The notes: generated by a model from the sequence alone, not told the origin. Shown: positions 17,557 through 26,441, counted from the stretch's first letter. The stretch is DNA of 49,842 bases from JAVBJV01 sp031546815 (GCA_031546815.1 JAVBJV010000023.1:1-49842); one strand, 5' to 3'. Numbers and translations are program-made.

Positions 17557-18417
17557 ATGCGCGGCACGATCCTTATGCTGACCGCCCTCACCCTGTTTGC
17601 TGCACTGGACACCGCGGGCAAGCTGCTGGCCGGGGACGGTTTCCAATATGCCCAGGTCGTATCGATGCGATACGCGCCGGTGTTGCTTGTCGTGCTGCCG
17701 GCGCTGGCGCTGCGGCCCTCGCATTTCCGGGGTAACACCGGGCTGCAGATGCTGCGCGGGGCGGGTATGCTGTGTGCGTCGCTGGGGTTCTTTACCGCCT
17801 TCACCTATCTGCCGCTGGCCGAGGGGTATCTGGTGTTCTTCACCAGCCCCTTCATCACCATGGCGGCCTCCCGGCTGGTGCTGAAGGAGACCGTCCCCGC
17901 ATCGTCCTGGATCTGGGCGGGGGTGGCGTTTGTCGGGGTGCTGATCGGCATTTCCAGCGGGCTGCGCGGCGACGGGCCGTGGTACGGATACGCAGCGGCG
18001 TTTGGCGGCAGTCTGGCCTATGCCTGCATCGCCACCATCAACCGGCTGTTGCGCTCGCAGAAATCGATGCTGCCGATGCTGCTCTGGCCGGGGCTGATCG
18101 GCGGGCTGAGCATGGGACCGGTCGCCTTCCTCACCTGGAAAACACCCGATGCCGGGCAGTTGGTGTTGTTGTTGCTGAACGGCATGTTCTGGGCAGCGGC
18201 GACGCTGTGCATCGTGAATGCGTTCCGCTATGCCCCTGCCTCGCGCCTGGCGCCGCTGGAATATGCGTCGCTGCTCTGGGCGGTGCTGGTCGATTACGTG
18301 GTGTTCCACAGCCCGCCGAGCCTGCATGTGCTGATGGGCGGCGCCGTAGTGATCGGCGCGTGCCTGATGAACGAACACGCGCAACACCGGGCGCAACGCA
18401 AGATCAAAGCTGCGTAA
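17557..18417 (+). CDS. DMT superfamily (EamA) transporter
   Basis: A 286-residue inner-membrane protein with ten predicted helices in two five-helix repeats, the EamA layout. The first repeat ends near V-G-V-L-I-G-I-S-S-G and the second has R-Y-A-P-A-S-R-L-A-P-L-E-Y near the C terminus, both typical. The exported solute is unknown. The start at 17557 places the first helix directly at the N terminus; the longer open frame upstream runs over the divergent pyrD promoter. Its 3' end overlaps the convergent DUF952 gene by 14 bases. Confidence 0.85.
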   Translation: MRGTILMLTALTLFAALDTAGKLLAGDGFQYAQVVSMRYAPVLLVVLPALALRPSHFRGNTGLQMLRGAGMLCASLGFFTAFTYLPLAEGYLVFFTSPFITMAASRLVLKETVPASSWIWAGVAFVGVLIGISSGLRGDGPWYGYAAAFGGSLAYACIATINRLLRSQKSMLPMLLWPGLIGGLSMGPVAFLTWKTPDAGQLVLLLLNGMFWAAATLCIVNAFRYAPASRLAPLEYASLLWAVLVDYVVFHSPPSLHVLMGGAVVIGACLMNEHAQHRAQRKIKAA

Positions 18418-18766
18418 ATTCCTCGGGGAATATGTGCAGGCCCTGCGCATCCAGCTTCAAATCGGTCACTGATCGCACCGCCGTCAACGGCAATATCCCA
18501 TACAGATGCGGGAACAGCCCGTCCAGGCCGCTGCGTGCGGCTTCCCACCGCAAAGCCTCGCCCAACGCGGCGACGTCCACCGCAACCAGACACAGATCCG
18601 CCACCCCGGCCCGGTGCTTCGCCGCCGACGCGCGCACCTGCGCAGCCGTCGAGAAATGCAGGAACCCGTCGCGCGCATCGTCGGCACTGCCGCGATAGGC
18701 ACCTTCCCGTTCCGCCGCCTGCCAGTCCACCCGGCGCACCAGGGTGTAGATCAGTTGCATCGTCAT
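18404..18766 (-). CDS. DUF952 domain protein
   Basis: A 120-residue protein that follows DUF952: L-I-Y-T-L-V-R-R-V-D-W at the N terminus, D-G-F-L-H-F-S-T-A-A-Q-V (about 33-44) and P-H-L-Y-G-I-L-P-L-T-A-V near residue 90. The fold is related to ADP-ribosyltransferase-like small domains as far as I recall; no activity is established. Convergent overlap with the EamA gene means the two 3' ends share 14 bases. Confidence 0.85.
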   Translation of the reverse strand: MTMQLIYTLVRRVDWQAAEREGAYRGSADDARDGFLHFSTAAQVRASAAKHRAGVADLCLVAVDVAALGEALRWEAARSGLDGLFPHLYGILPLTAVRSVTDLKLDAQGLHIFPEEFTQL

Positions 18767-18833
18767 ATCCCCGTATTGGCACGGATAGCGGATTCGGCTT
18801 GCGCGCCGGAAAGATCGGGCAACACAATACGGT

Positions 18834-19064
18834 ATGTGGAACGAACCGTATCTGGAAAGCTGCTGCCGCTCGGCCCTGCACCGGCTGGTTCTGGCGGGGC
18901 CCGTCGGCCGCCCGCCAGGGTTGAAGGATGGGCCGTGCCTGGCCCGACTCGCCCGGATGCAGCTGGTCTGCGAACGCGCCGACGGAAAGTTCGAAATCGC
19001 CCCGGCGGGTCACGCCCGGCATGGGTCGGAAATCCTGAAAAACAGGCCCCTGCAGGTCGCATGA
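18834..19064 (+). CDS. Small conserved protein, winged-helix-like
   Basis: A 76-residue protein. The pattern A-R-M-Q-L-V-C-E-R-A-D-G-K-F-E-I followed by A-P-A-G-H-A-R-H resembles the wing region of a small winged-helix domain, and similar short proteins seem to occur in Acetobacteraceae. That would suggest DNA binding, but it is inference from pattern. No strong ribosome binding site is seen. It lies 80 bases before the MurA-like gene on the same strand and may be co-transcribed with it. Confidence 0.55.
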   Translation: MWNEPYLESCCRSALHRLVLAGPVGRPPGLKDGPCLARLARMQLVCERADGKFEIAPAGHARHGSEILKNRPLQVA

Positions 19065-19144
19065 CAGGGCTGCCCGGCGGGTCTGGTCTCGGCACCGAAA
19101 CTGCTGCTATGCAGGGCGACTTCATTTCAGCAAGGCTGTAACCA

Positions 19145-20446
19145 ATGACCGATCTGATTGTTCAGGGGGGACGCCCGCTGAACGGTGATATTCTGCCATC
19201 CGCCAACAAGAATGCCGTTCTGCCGATCCTGTGCGCCACCCTGCTGACGGAAGAGCCGATTCGCCTGCTGAACGTGCCGGAAATTACCGACGTAAAGAAG
19301 ATCCTGGCGTTTTTCCGCTCGCTGGGCAGCAAGGTCGAGGTGGATTTCACCACCGGCGTTCTCGACCTGCATCACGCCAACCTCACCTTCGACCCGCAGA
19401 CCCATACGCTGCCGCAGGCCATGCGGTCCTCCGTCATGCTGGTGCCGCCGCTGCTGTTCCGCTTCGGCTCGGCCGTGATCGAGGATGATGTGAAGGGCTG
19501 CTCGCTGGGCGTGCGCGAGATCGACCCGCATATCGAGATCTTCCACGGCTTCGGTGCCAGCACCGAGGTATTCCCCGACGCCGTGCGCATCCGCAGCCAG
19601 GGCCGCCTGACGGCGACGCAGGCCTGGCCCGATTACGCATCGGTGACCGGGACCGAGAATTTCGTGCTCTGCGCCGCAACCGCGCACGGCACATCGACGC
19701 TGACCAACGCCGCGTCCGAACCGCATGTGCAGGAATTCTGCACGTTCATGATGATGCTGGGCGCACGCATCACCGGTGCGGGCACATCGCGGCTGGAAGT
19801 GGAAGGGATCGACCGTCTGCGCGGCGGCGAATTCCGCTTCGCCGAGGACTTCCACGAAGTCGCCACCTTCATGGCGCTGGGCGCGATGACGGGCGGCACG
19901 GTGCGGGTGAAGAACTCGCGCCCCGACCATTTCCCGCTGATTGACCGCACCTTCGCGAAGTTCGGCGTGAACGTGATCCACAAGGACGGCTGGTCCACGA
20001 CCGAGGTGAAGGACGGCCTGCACGTGCGCACGCCGTTCACGCAGAACATCCTGCAAAAGGTCGAGGCCGCGCCCTGGCCGTATCTGCCCGCCGATCTGCT
20101 GCCGATCTTCGTTGCGCTCGGCGTAAAGGCCGAGGGCAATGTGATGTACTGGAACAAGGTCTACGAAGGCGCGTTGGGCTGGTCGGGCGAACTGTCGAAA
20201 TTCGGCGCGCACGCCACGCTGTGCGACCCGCACCGGTTGATCGTGTTCGGGGGCAAGGCGCTGATCCCGGCGGAAGTCGAAAGCCCCTACATCATCCGCG
20301 TGGCGATCGCGCTGCTGATGATCGCCACCAGCATCAAGGGCCGTTCGGTGATCCGCAACGCCATGCCGATCCAGCGTGCGCACCCGCACTTCGCACAGAA
20401 CCTGCGGGCGCTGGGCGCGGATGTGGCGTGGAGCCAGTCGGAGTAA
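19145..20446 (+). CDS. murA: UDP-N-acetylglucosamine 1-carboxyvinyltransferase-like enzyme (MurA family, divergent)
   Basis: At 433 residues it has the length and two-domain EPSP-synthase fold of MurA, which transfers enolpyruvate from PEP to UDP-GlcNAc in peptidoglycan synthesis. Key residues are found: the N-terminal S-A-N-K-N-A-V-L-P (Lys and Asn of the active site), the loop cysteine in V-K-G-C-S-L-G-V-R (E. coli C115 position), the Asp of L-P-A-D-L, and the Arg in I-Q-R-A-H. The segment corresponding to E. coli E-N-R-F reads W-N-K-V, so the arginine there is lysine. It may be the only MurA or a paralogue; another copy could lie elsewhere in the genome. Confidence 0.85.
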   Translation: MTDLIVQGGRPLNGDILPSANKNAVLPILCATLLTEEPIRLLNVPEITDVKKILAFFRSLGSKVEVDFTTGVLDLHHANLTFDPQTHTLPQAMRSSVMLVPPLLFRFGSAVIEDDVKGCSLGVREIDPHIEIFHGFGASTEVFPDAVRIRSQGRLTATQAWPDYASVTGTENFVLCAATAHGTSTLTNAASEPHVQEFCTFMMMLGARITGAGTSRLEVEGIDRLRGGEFRFAEDFHEVATFMALGAMTGGTVRVKNSRPDHFPLIDRTFAKFGVNVIHKDGWSTTEVKDGLHVRTPFTQNILQKVEAAPWPYLPADLLPIFVALGVKAEGNVMYWNKVYEGALGWSGELSKFGAHATLCDPHRLIVFGGKALIPAEVESPYIIRVAIALLMIATSIKGRSVIRNAMPIQRAHPHFAQNLRALGADVAWSQSE

Positions 20447-20456
20447 TACCGCCCCG

Positions 20457-20843
20457 ATGATCATGTGGTTGAGACAGTCGGGAACAATGCGCGGCGTATT
20501 TGCCGCTGCCTTGCTGTTCGCACTGGCAACCCGCGCTTTGATCCCGGCCGGGTTCATGCCCACCGCGACACCGTATGGAATCACCATGGCGCTCTGCTCT
20601 GGTCTGAATGCGGTCGATATGGGCCTCGACCCCGATGGTGCGCCATCTGACGACCAGACTGCAAAGCTGTGCATTTTTGCCGCCGTCAATACCGGGCTGG
20701 CGGATGCGCCCGCTCTCACGCTGGTTGCGCCGGGTGTTGTCTTTGCGATGCCGGGGCACGATGTCGTCATTGCCGATCCTGCGTCGCCGCGTCTGGCCGC
20801 GCCGCCACCGCCTGCCATAGGCCCACCGCCCGCGCTGAGCTGA
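20457..20843 (+). CDS. DUF2946 family protein
   Basis: A 128-residue secreted or membrane-anchored protein. An N-terminal hydrophobic helix runs into R-A-L-I-P-A-G-F-M-P, the signature of DUF2946, and cysteines occur in A-L-C-S-G and K-L-C-I-F-A. The C terminus is Pro-rich. DUF2946 genes often neighbour metal or haem uptake genes, and here a PepSY transmembrane gene follows. An ATG at 20487 (MRGVF) would give a more typical signal start. Confidence 0.7.
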   Translation: MIMWLRQSGTMRGVFAAALLFALATRALIPAGFMPTATPYGITMALCSGLNAVDMGLDPDGAPSDDQTAKLCIFAAVNTGLADAPALTLVAPGVVFAMPGHDVVIADPASPRLAAPPPPAIGPPPALS

Positions 20844-20921
20844 TCGCGCGCGCGGCGAAATACCCATCTGTTCGCTGCACGTCTGCTTATCCACCAGACA
20901 TCCCCTTCATTGGGGCCAATC

Positions 20922-22076
20922 ATGCTGCGTAACAGGAAAACAAACGTGAGTATTTCAACAGCCCTCAGGACATGGGTCCGCCGGGTTCATCTGTGGCTCG
21001 GGTTATCGTTCGGGGCATTGTTCGTGCTGGCCGGGCTGACCGGGTCGGTCCTGGTTTTCTATCCCGAATTCGATGCGTTGCTGCATCCGGAAATCCGCGT
21101 CGCCGGCAACGGGCAGCCGGTGGACTGGGACAGGGCGCTGCAGACCGTGCGGCAGACCTATCCCGACAAGGCCGGGCCGTGGCGGTTTGAAGTCACCACC
21201 GATGGCGGCGCCATTCCTGCCCGTTATTACAATCCGCCCGAGACAGCCGGTCGTGCCTTTGCGCCTATGATGGTCTGGCTGTCCCCCGATGGCGGGCAGG
21301 TGATTCGTCGCGATTACTGGGGCGATTACGCGATGACCTTCCTCTACGACCTGCATTACCGGCTGCTGCTGGGTCCGCTTGGCGGCACGATCATGGGGTA
21401 TATCGGCATCGGCATCTTCGTCCTGCTGGCGTTGGGCGTCTGGGCCTGGTGGCCACGTGGCAGACAGTTCGGCAAGGCGCTGCATTTCAAACCCAACGCC
21501 GTGCCCGTCCGCCGCCTTCACGACTGGCACAAGCTGACAGGTGTGTGGGGTGCAGTGCTGATGCTGATCTTCACCATCTCGGGCGTGATGCTGGCCTTCC
21601 CCCAAACAACCGACACCGTGCTGACCGCCGTTGTATCGCCCGTCGACAGCACACCATCGCCCCCGTTGCGCGATGTGCAGGGGGCCGATCCCATCACCCC
21701 GATGCACGCCGTGGCCGCCGCACGCGCGCATCTTCCCGAAGCGCGGCTGGCATGGGTTGAAACACCGCGCGGGCGCACCGGCACCTATCGCATCCGCTTC
21801 CAGCAGCCCGAAGACCCGAGCATTCGCTTCCCGCACAGCTTCGTCTGGGTGGACCAGTACAGCGGCGAGGTTGTCGCCGCCGTCGATTCCAGGAACGCCT
21901 CGGCTGCAACCACCATCAGCAACTGGCTGCATCCGTTCCACGACGGATCGGTCGGGGGGATGACGACTCGTGTGATCTCGTTCGTCGTCGGTCTGTTGCC
22001 GCTGGTCCTGTTCATCACCGGTTTCCGGCGCTGGCGCGTACGCCAGAGCCGCCTTGAGCAGGTCGCTTACGCATAA
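20922..22076 (+). CDS. PepSY-associated transmembrane protein (PiuB-like)
   Basis: A 384-residue inner-membrane protein with four membrane helices around a large periplasmic domain. Helix 1 begins R-R-V-H-L-W-L-G-L-S-F-G, with the histidine typical of the family; helices 2 and 3 carry D-L-H-Y-R-L-L-L-G and H-D-W-H-K-L-T-G-V-W-G. The region around V-W-V-D-Q-Y-S-G-E-V is the PepSY motif. PiuB-like proteins neighbour siderophore receptors and may reduce ferric-siderophore. The ATG at 20922 is used; a GTG at 20946 with a better AGGAAA site is possible. The stop lies four bases from the end of the phage terminase gene. Confidence 0.85.
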   Translation: MLRNRKTNVSISTALRTWVRRVHLWLGLSFGALFVLAGLTGSVLVFYPEFDALLHPEIRVAGNGQPVDWDRALQTVRQTYPDKAGPWRFEVTTDGGAIPARYYNPPETAGRAFAPMMVWLSPDGGQVIRRDYWGDYAMTFLYDLHYRLLLGPLGGTIMGYIGIGIFVLLALGVWAWWPRGRQFGKALHFKPNAVPVRRLHDWHKLTGVWGAVLMLIFTISGVMLAFPQTTDTVLTAVVSPVDSTPSPPLRDVQGADPITPMHAVAAARAHLPEARLAWVETPRGRTGTYRIRFQQPEDPSIRFPHSFVWVDQYSGEVVAAVDSRNASAATTISNWLHPFHDGSVGGMTTRVISFVVGLLPLVLFITGFRRWRVRQSRLEQVAYA

Positions 22077-22080
22077 CGCC

Positions 22081-23523
22081 TCAACGCCCCCGCCAGTGTG
22101 GCAGTGCTGCACGTGGCGGGCGGCGCGGAAGGCGCGCAGGCTCAGCCAGTAACACACCCGCCACCGCGTCGAGCGCATCGTCCTTCACCGAATTGCCGCC
22201 CGGCTTCCACGCACGCATCTCGGCGGGGAAGCCACCCGTGTAAACATCCGCGTGCGTGTGCAGCCGCCGTGCCGCCAGCACCGGATCGAAGGCGCCCAGA
22301 ATGCGATCGGCCTTGCGTTGCGAGGACACCGCCTCGCGCACCGCAAACGGAATGCCCAGATCAGATGCGGCACTGCGCAACAGGTCGGGCAGGAACTTGC
22401 CGATGCCGTTGGTTTCCACATGCACCACCGGCACGAACATCTCGCCTGCGATCTGCGCGACTATCCGGCATTGCTGCGTGGCCGGATCGTGCGGTGCCGC
22501 CGGGTCATGCGTGAGATAGGCAACACGATGCAGAAAGCGGTTTCCCTCGGCGTCGGCAAACACCACTGCCAGCACCGAATGGTCGCCCTGCCCCGGTTTG
22601 CCGAACGCCGGGTCCCACCATGCCGAACCAGACACCAGACGCCGCGCGCCCAGGAACAGACACGCCTCGCCATTGCCAACGCGCAGATCCAGCACATCGC
22701 GATAGGGGATCATCAGCGCGGGGTCCAGACGTGCGGCATCTTCCTCAACCGGCTGCAACTGCATCTGGCTGGCGAAGCGGCGCGGCCCGACACGGCGGCG
22801 CAGCTTGGCCACCGCCGCCGCATCGAACCGGTCCGGCCATGCCGACACACCTGCCCGATCCAGCAGCGGAATTTCCAACCGCGCATAACCGTGCAGGAAC
22901 GCACCCTGCACATCGATGTAAATCGAGTCCGCCGTATGCGGCGTGCCGACATACAGCAACGTTCCACCCGGCGTGAGCACGAACTCGGTCTCGGACAAAC
23001 GGTCGCGCAACGCAGCACGCTTGGCACTGGTGTCGGATGTGTTCGGCACCTCGACGTCGTCGCACACGATAATGTCGGCACGACTGCCGGTGATGTTGCC
23101 AAGAATGCCCTGCGCCAACATCGACGGTTCACGCACCGCGCCGTTGCGCTTCACGTTGAAGCGATCCACCGCCCAGGCCTCGCCACGTTCGGGGATCAGG
23201 TCAGCGCATAGCGGGTGGCGTTCAATGATCCTGCGCACCGCTGAGACCATCCGCATCGCCAGTTGTGCCTGTGCCGACAGCACCAGAATCCGCAGTTGCG
23301 GGTTCCGGTACAGCAGCCACGCACAATACAGCCCCACCACCGTGCTTTTTCCGCCGCCGCGAAACGCCATCAGCAGCAGGCGCGTATGCCCGTCCTCGAT
23401 CCGCTGCATCAGCCAGCGCGACATGCGCAGATGCACAGCCGGCGTCTTCTGCGACAGGCGACGATTCCAGATCCACAGGAACTCCGGAAAGCTCGCCGCT
23501 GGGGGTTGGGTGCGCTGTGTCAT
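22081..23523 (-). CDS. Phage terminase large subunit, T7 gp19 position
   Basis: The 480-residue DNA-packaging motor has an ATPase with Walker A G-G-G-K-S (56-60) and Walker B I-I-V-C-D-D-V-E (151-158), then the coupling G-T-P-H motif near 193-196. The RNase H-like nuclease has D304 (W-W-D-P-A-F-G), E370 (V-H-V-E-T-N-G) and D448/D449/D452 (K-D-D-A-L-D-A). All catalytic residues are in place, so the packaging motor looks functional; T7 gp19 is longer (586). It is the last gene of the virion cluster and ends four bases from the host PepSY gene. Its first 302 bases lie inside the preceding open frame. Confidence 0.93.
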   Translation of the reverse strand: MTQRTQPPAASFPEFLWIWNRRLSQKTPAVHLRMSRWLMQRIEDGHTRLLLMAFRGGGKSTVVGLYCAWLLYRNPQLRILVLSAQAQLAMRMVSAVRRIIERHPLCADLIPERGEAWAVDRFNVKRNGAVREPSMLAQGILGNITGSRADIIVCDDVEVPNTSDTSAKRAALRDRLSETEFVLTPGGTLLYVGTPHTADSIYIDVQGAFLHGYARLEIPLLDRAGVSAWPDRFDAAAVAKLRRRVGPRRFASQMQLQPVEEDAARLDPALMIPYRDVLDLRVGNGEACLFLGARRLVSGSAWWDPAFGKPGQGDHSVLAVVFADAEGNRFLHRVAYLTHDPAAPHDPATQQCRIVAQIAGEMFVPVVHVETNGIGKFLPDLLRSAASDLGIPFAVREAVSSQRKADRILGAFDPVLAARRLHTHADVYTGGFPAEMRAWKPGGNSVKDDALDAVAGVLLAEPARLPRRPPRAALPHWRGR

Positions 23524-23770
23524 GGTGATCCTCTTGCATCAGCGCGTAACCGGCGGCGGCTATCAGCGCCTCGGCATGCGTGTTGTCCTGCGCGCCCTCC
23601 ATCAGACGCGCCACTTTCAGCAGATGTTCAACGTGGTCCAGCGCCGCACGACACGCGCGCTGATGATCCGAGAATGCCTTGGCATCGTCGACAGGGGCGG
23701 GCTGCGCGGCCAGCAGATGATAATCCGCCATGATCCGCGCCGCCGTCACCTTTGCGTCGCCGCCCTGCAT
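23222..23770 (-). CDS. Small phage protein in the terminase small subunit position
   Basis: The frame starts at 23770 as ATGA with the tail-fibre stop, so it is translationally coupled. Residues 1-82 look genuine: a helical protein (T-A-A-R-I-M-A-D-Y-H-L-L, then L-D-H-V-E-H-L-L-K-V-A-R-L) ending about where the large subunit starts. The remaining 100 residues overlap the terminase gene in another frame and look like out-of-frame translation. The product may be a 182-residue protein, or a frameshift (programmed or sequencing) may join it to the terminase. T7 gp18 has 89 residues, close to the non-overlapping length. Assignment as small terminase rests on position and size. Confidence 0.5.
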   Translation of the reverse strand: MQGGDAKVTAARIMADYHLLAAQPAPVDDAKAFSDHQRACRAALDHVEHLLKVARLMEGAQDNTHAEALIAAAGYALMQEDHHDTAHPTPSGELSGVPVDLESSPVAEDAGCASAHVALADAADRGRAYAPAADGVSRRRKKHGGGAVLCVAAVPEPATADSGAVGTGTTGDADGLSGAQDH

Positions 23771-25998
23771 CACACCTTCACCAGACGCACGCGCACCGTG
23801 CCGGGGCCAAGGTCCAGCGCCGCACCGGTGCGGTTCCACGCAGTGACCGAGACGATATCCATCGCCCCCACCTGCGCCAGAAACAGCACGCCCGATGTTG
23901 CGATGCTGAAGCCCACCTGCACGAAGTCGCCCGGCCGCGCGCCAGCCAACGGCACGCTGAGCTGCGCCGTGCCGCCCGCCACGATGCTCGGTGGATCCCA
24001 ATACGCTTCACCGATGAATTCGTTGCGGCCAGCCAGAATCAGATCCGACCCATGCAGGGTGGCGGGGGCGCCCGTCGCGCTGCTGAACAGACGCAACGCA
24101 CGGATCTCAGCATCCGCATCGCCGCGCGCCACACCGATGATGACGGTTGCGACCGACGGATCGATGCGTACCGCCGGACGGCGCGTCCAATTGGCGTCGG
24201 TCATGTCGGCCACACTCTGATACCAGCGCGCCGTGGCGTTCCAGGTGAACGACTGGCTTGATCCACGCACCAGAGTCGCACCGGAACTGCCCATCAGCTT
24301 GCCGGCCTCATCGAAGCACTGCACGATCAGGCGTGTGGGATCTCCATCCACCGCCAGCGCCAGTTCGCGGCAGTTGCGCACGTCCACAGCAAAGCCGATC
24401 CCGCGTGCAGCCGACAGCATCACACCGCGCGATGTCAGCGCCATTCCGGTCAGCGCCGGGAAGGCAAAGTCCGACAGCGACGCCCCATTGGCAACCGAGG
24501 TGGACAGACACGCCAGTCCCAGGAATCCGGTTTCCGTATTGCTCCAGCGCACTGCCGCACCCCGCAGGCACGGAATGGCCGCGACAACACGATTGCATTC
24601 AGCATGGCCACCATTCTGGTGCTGCACACGCACGATCGAACCAACGCGCGTTGCAGTGGATGTGTAGTCGATGTCGAGCATGTATCCCTGACTCGCCCAC
24701 ACCACATCGTACACATGATCCTGCGCACCGGCTGTGTGCCGTGCCACGTAGGGCGAACACGCTTCCATGCGGATACCGCGTGCCTGCACACCGCGGCTGT
24801 TCACCTCGATCAGGAACGGAATGCCCGTGGTGGTGGCGTCGGCCTGCAGTTCGAAGTTCGGCCCGTCGAACACGTGGCCGTTATGCAGCACATACGCCCC
24901 CGGCGCGGCCGAGAAACGCACACCGAAGCGCTCCATCCCGCGATTGATATAGGACGCTGCTGCAAAGTGACCGCCATAATACCGCACGGCATTGTTCCAG
25001 CCCTGCGCCGTGCCGGTATTCACGTCGAGGCCGATCTTGTTGTTCACCAGACGTCCGAAGAAGAACGTGGAGTTCTGCACACCGCGCCCTTCGCCCAGCG
25101 TGCGCACGCCGATGGTGTAACCCTCGGCCTGGCGGATCTCGACCTGCGATTCATCCAGGTTGCGCACCACGATGCCGATGTCGGTTTCATCCGACCAGTC
25201 GGATTGCGCGGCGCGCAGCACACGCAGACCGGTGTAACTCTTCTCGCCATTGCGCACCGCGCCACCATCGCCCAGCACCAGCGCCGGGTAGCCACCACCT
25301 TCGGAACAGATCACCCCACGCATCAGCAGACCGGCAGCCGCGCCGGGCAATGTCACGGTGCCCGTGGTGCGATATGTACCCTCGGGGATTTCCAGCACGC
25401 GCCCCTGAAACGCCGCCGTGGCACAGGCTGCGCGCAAGGCTTCGGTATCATCCGCAATGCCGTCGCCCACCGCACCGAAATCGCGCGCGTTCAGCTGGCC
25501 CGCTTCGGGCAGCGGCGTGGGGGTAAAGACGGGATAGGCGCTCAGACGGCCCGCCGCATCGAACCCCAGCAGTTGCCCGGCACGCGCCGATGGCAGCGTG
25601 CCGGGATCGGAGAAGTCATCGACGGCAAGCTGGACCGTACGCCGCACTTCGTCGCGCACCTGCTGCAACGCCGCGACCTGATAGTCGAGCTCGTCGTTCA
25701 GCGTGCGGGCGCGCAGGATGCCGTTATCCTGAAAATCTGTGATGCGCATGATCTTCAGGTTGCGACGGATCGTCACCTGCGCACCGGCGCGCGGCGGATC
25801 GTCGAACGTCACGCTGCCGCCGGTCGACTGCCCGGCATTGGCGACGGTGAAACCGCCCGACATCACCGTGCCATCGATGCGAATTTCCAGATCGATCGGA
25901 TCGAAAACCGGAAAGCGAAAAGTAAAAATCGTCTGCGTGCCGGACGCGACATACTGAACGCGCGGCGTGACATCGCCGATCGTGATATGGCTGGACAT
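23770..25998 (-). CDS. Tail fibre/tailspike with T7-type N terminus and pectate-lyase-like beta-helix
   Basis: 742 residues. Residues 1-150 follow the T7 gp17 N-terminal anchor: V-Q-Y-V-A-S-G-T-Q-T-I-F-T-F-R-F-P, then L-N-D-E-L-D-Y-Q-V-A-A-L-Q-Q. Residues 169-190 are the entry of a pectate lyase-like right-handed beta-helix (N-A-R-D-F-G-A-V-G-D-G-I-A-D-D-T), a fold used by depolymerase tailspikes that cut capsular or exopolysaccharide. The C-terminal 250 residues are beta-rich and probably trimerise or bind receptor. AAGGA precedes the ATG. The gene is intact and longer than T7 gp17 (553), so receptor specificity seems maintained. Confidence 0.88.
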   Translation of the reverse strand: MSSHITIGDVTPRVQYVASGTQTIFTFRFPVFDPIDLEIRIDGTVMSGGFTVANAGQSTGGSVTFDDPPRAGAQVTIRRNLKIMRITDFQDNGILRARTLNDELDYQVAALQQVRDEVRRTVQLAVDDFSDPGTLPSARAGQLLGFDAAGRLSAYPVFTPTPLPEAGQLNARDFGAVGDGIADDTEALRAACATAAFQGRVLEIPEGTYRTTGTVTLPGAAAGLLMRGVICSEGGGYPALVLGDGGAVRNGEKSYTGLRVLRAAQSDWSDETDIGIVVRNLDESQVEIRQAEGYTIGVRTLGEGRGVQNSTFFFGRLVNNKIGLDVNTGTAQGWNNAVRYYGGHFAAASYINRGMERFGVRFSAAPGAYVLHNGHVFDGPNFELQADATTTGIPFLIEVNSRGVQARGIRMEACSPYVARHTAGAQDHVYDVVWASQGYMLDIDYTSTATRVGSIVRVQHQNGGHAECNRVVAAIPCLRGAAVRWSNTETGFLGLACLSTSVANGASLSDFAFPALTGMALTSRGVMLSAARGIGFAVDVRNCRELALAVDGDPTRLIVQCFDEAGKLMGSSGATLVRGSSQSFTWNATARWYQSVADMTDANWTRRPAVRIDPSVATVIIGVARGDADAEIRALRLFSSATGAPATLHGSDLILAGRNEFIGEAYWDPPSIVAGGTAQLSVPLAGARPGDFVQVGFSIATSGVLFLAQVGAMDIVSVTAWNRTGAALDLGPGTVRVRLVKV

Positions 25999-26009
25999 GG
26001 TGTTTTCCT

Positions 26010-26441
26010 TCAGCTCAACAGATTGCGCATGGACGACCCGAACGATCCCGCCGCCCGCAGATAGGGGGTGAGGTTGCCGCTATCATCCAGCAGACTACGT
26101 CGCCCTGCGGCGAGTTTGGTCTGGTAGATCACGTCATCTGTGCCTTGTGCCTCGGCCGCATCGCGTTGCAGACCAATTGCGATGGCATCGGCAGACCCAC
26201 CGGAGGAACCAACGCCCGACGCACCGGCACGCGCACGTGCGGCCGCAATGGTGCGTGCCAGCGCTGATCGCCGCTGCTGGTCAGACTGCACACGCTGCGC
26301 CATGAGCTGCGCTTCCTGCGCCTGGTTGTGCGTGGCGACCTGCTGTGTGGCGAGCTGCGCCTGCGCCTTCTGCTGTTTGACCTGCGTGTACAGGCCGATC
26401 CCCGTCGCCGCTATACTGGCGACACTGGCAAGCTGTGCCAT
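26010..26441 (-). CDS. Coiled-coil internal virion protein (T7 gp14 position)
   Basis: A 143-residue protein. It starts with a short hydrophobic stretch (A-S-I-A-A-T-G-I-G-L-Y) and continues as a long Ala/Gln-rich helix (about 20-75), then a Gly/Ser hinge (G-V-G-S-S-G-G-S-A) and a C-terminal Y-Q-T-K-L-A-A-G-R-R-S-L-L. Small proteins of this design follow the tail tubular protein B gene in podoviruses and are ejected into the host envelope; T7 gp14 has 196 residues. The ATG overlaps the preceding stop codon by one base. The assignment is by position and composition. Confidence 0.65.
   Translation of the reverse strand: MAQLASVASIAATGIGLYTQVKQQKAQAQLATQQVATHNQAQEAQLMAQRVQSDQQRRSALARTIAAARARAGASGVGSSGGSADAIAIGLQRDAAEAQGTDDVIYQTKLAAGRRSLLDDSGNLTPYLRAAGSFGSSMRNLLS

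Noticed and set aside
23771..24001. A 77-codon N-terminal extension of the small-terminase-position protein
   Set aside because: It lies in the tail fibre gene in another frame; the ATGA junction at 23770 gives a better start.
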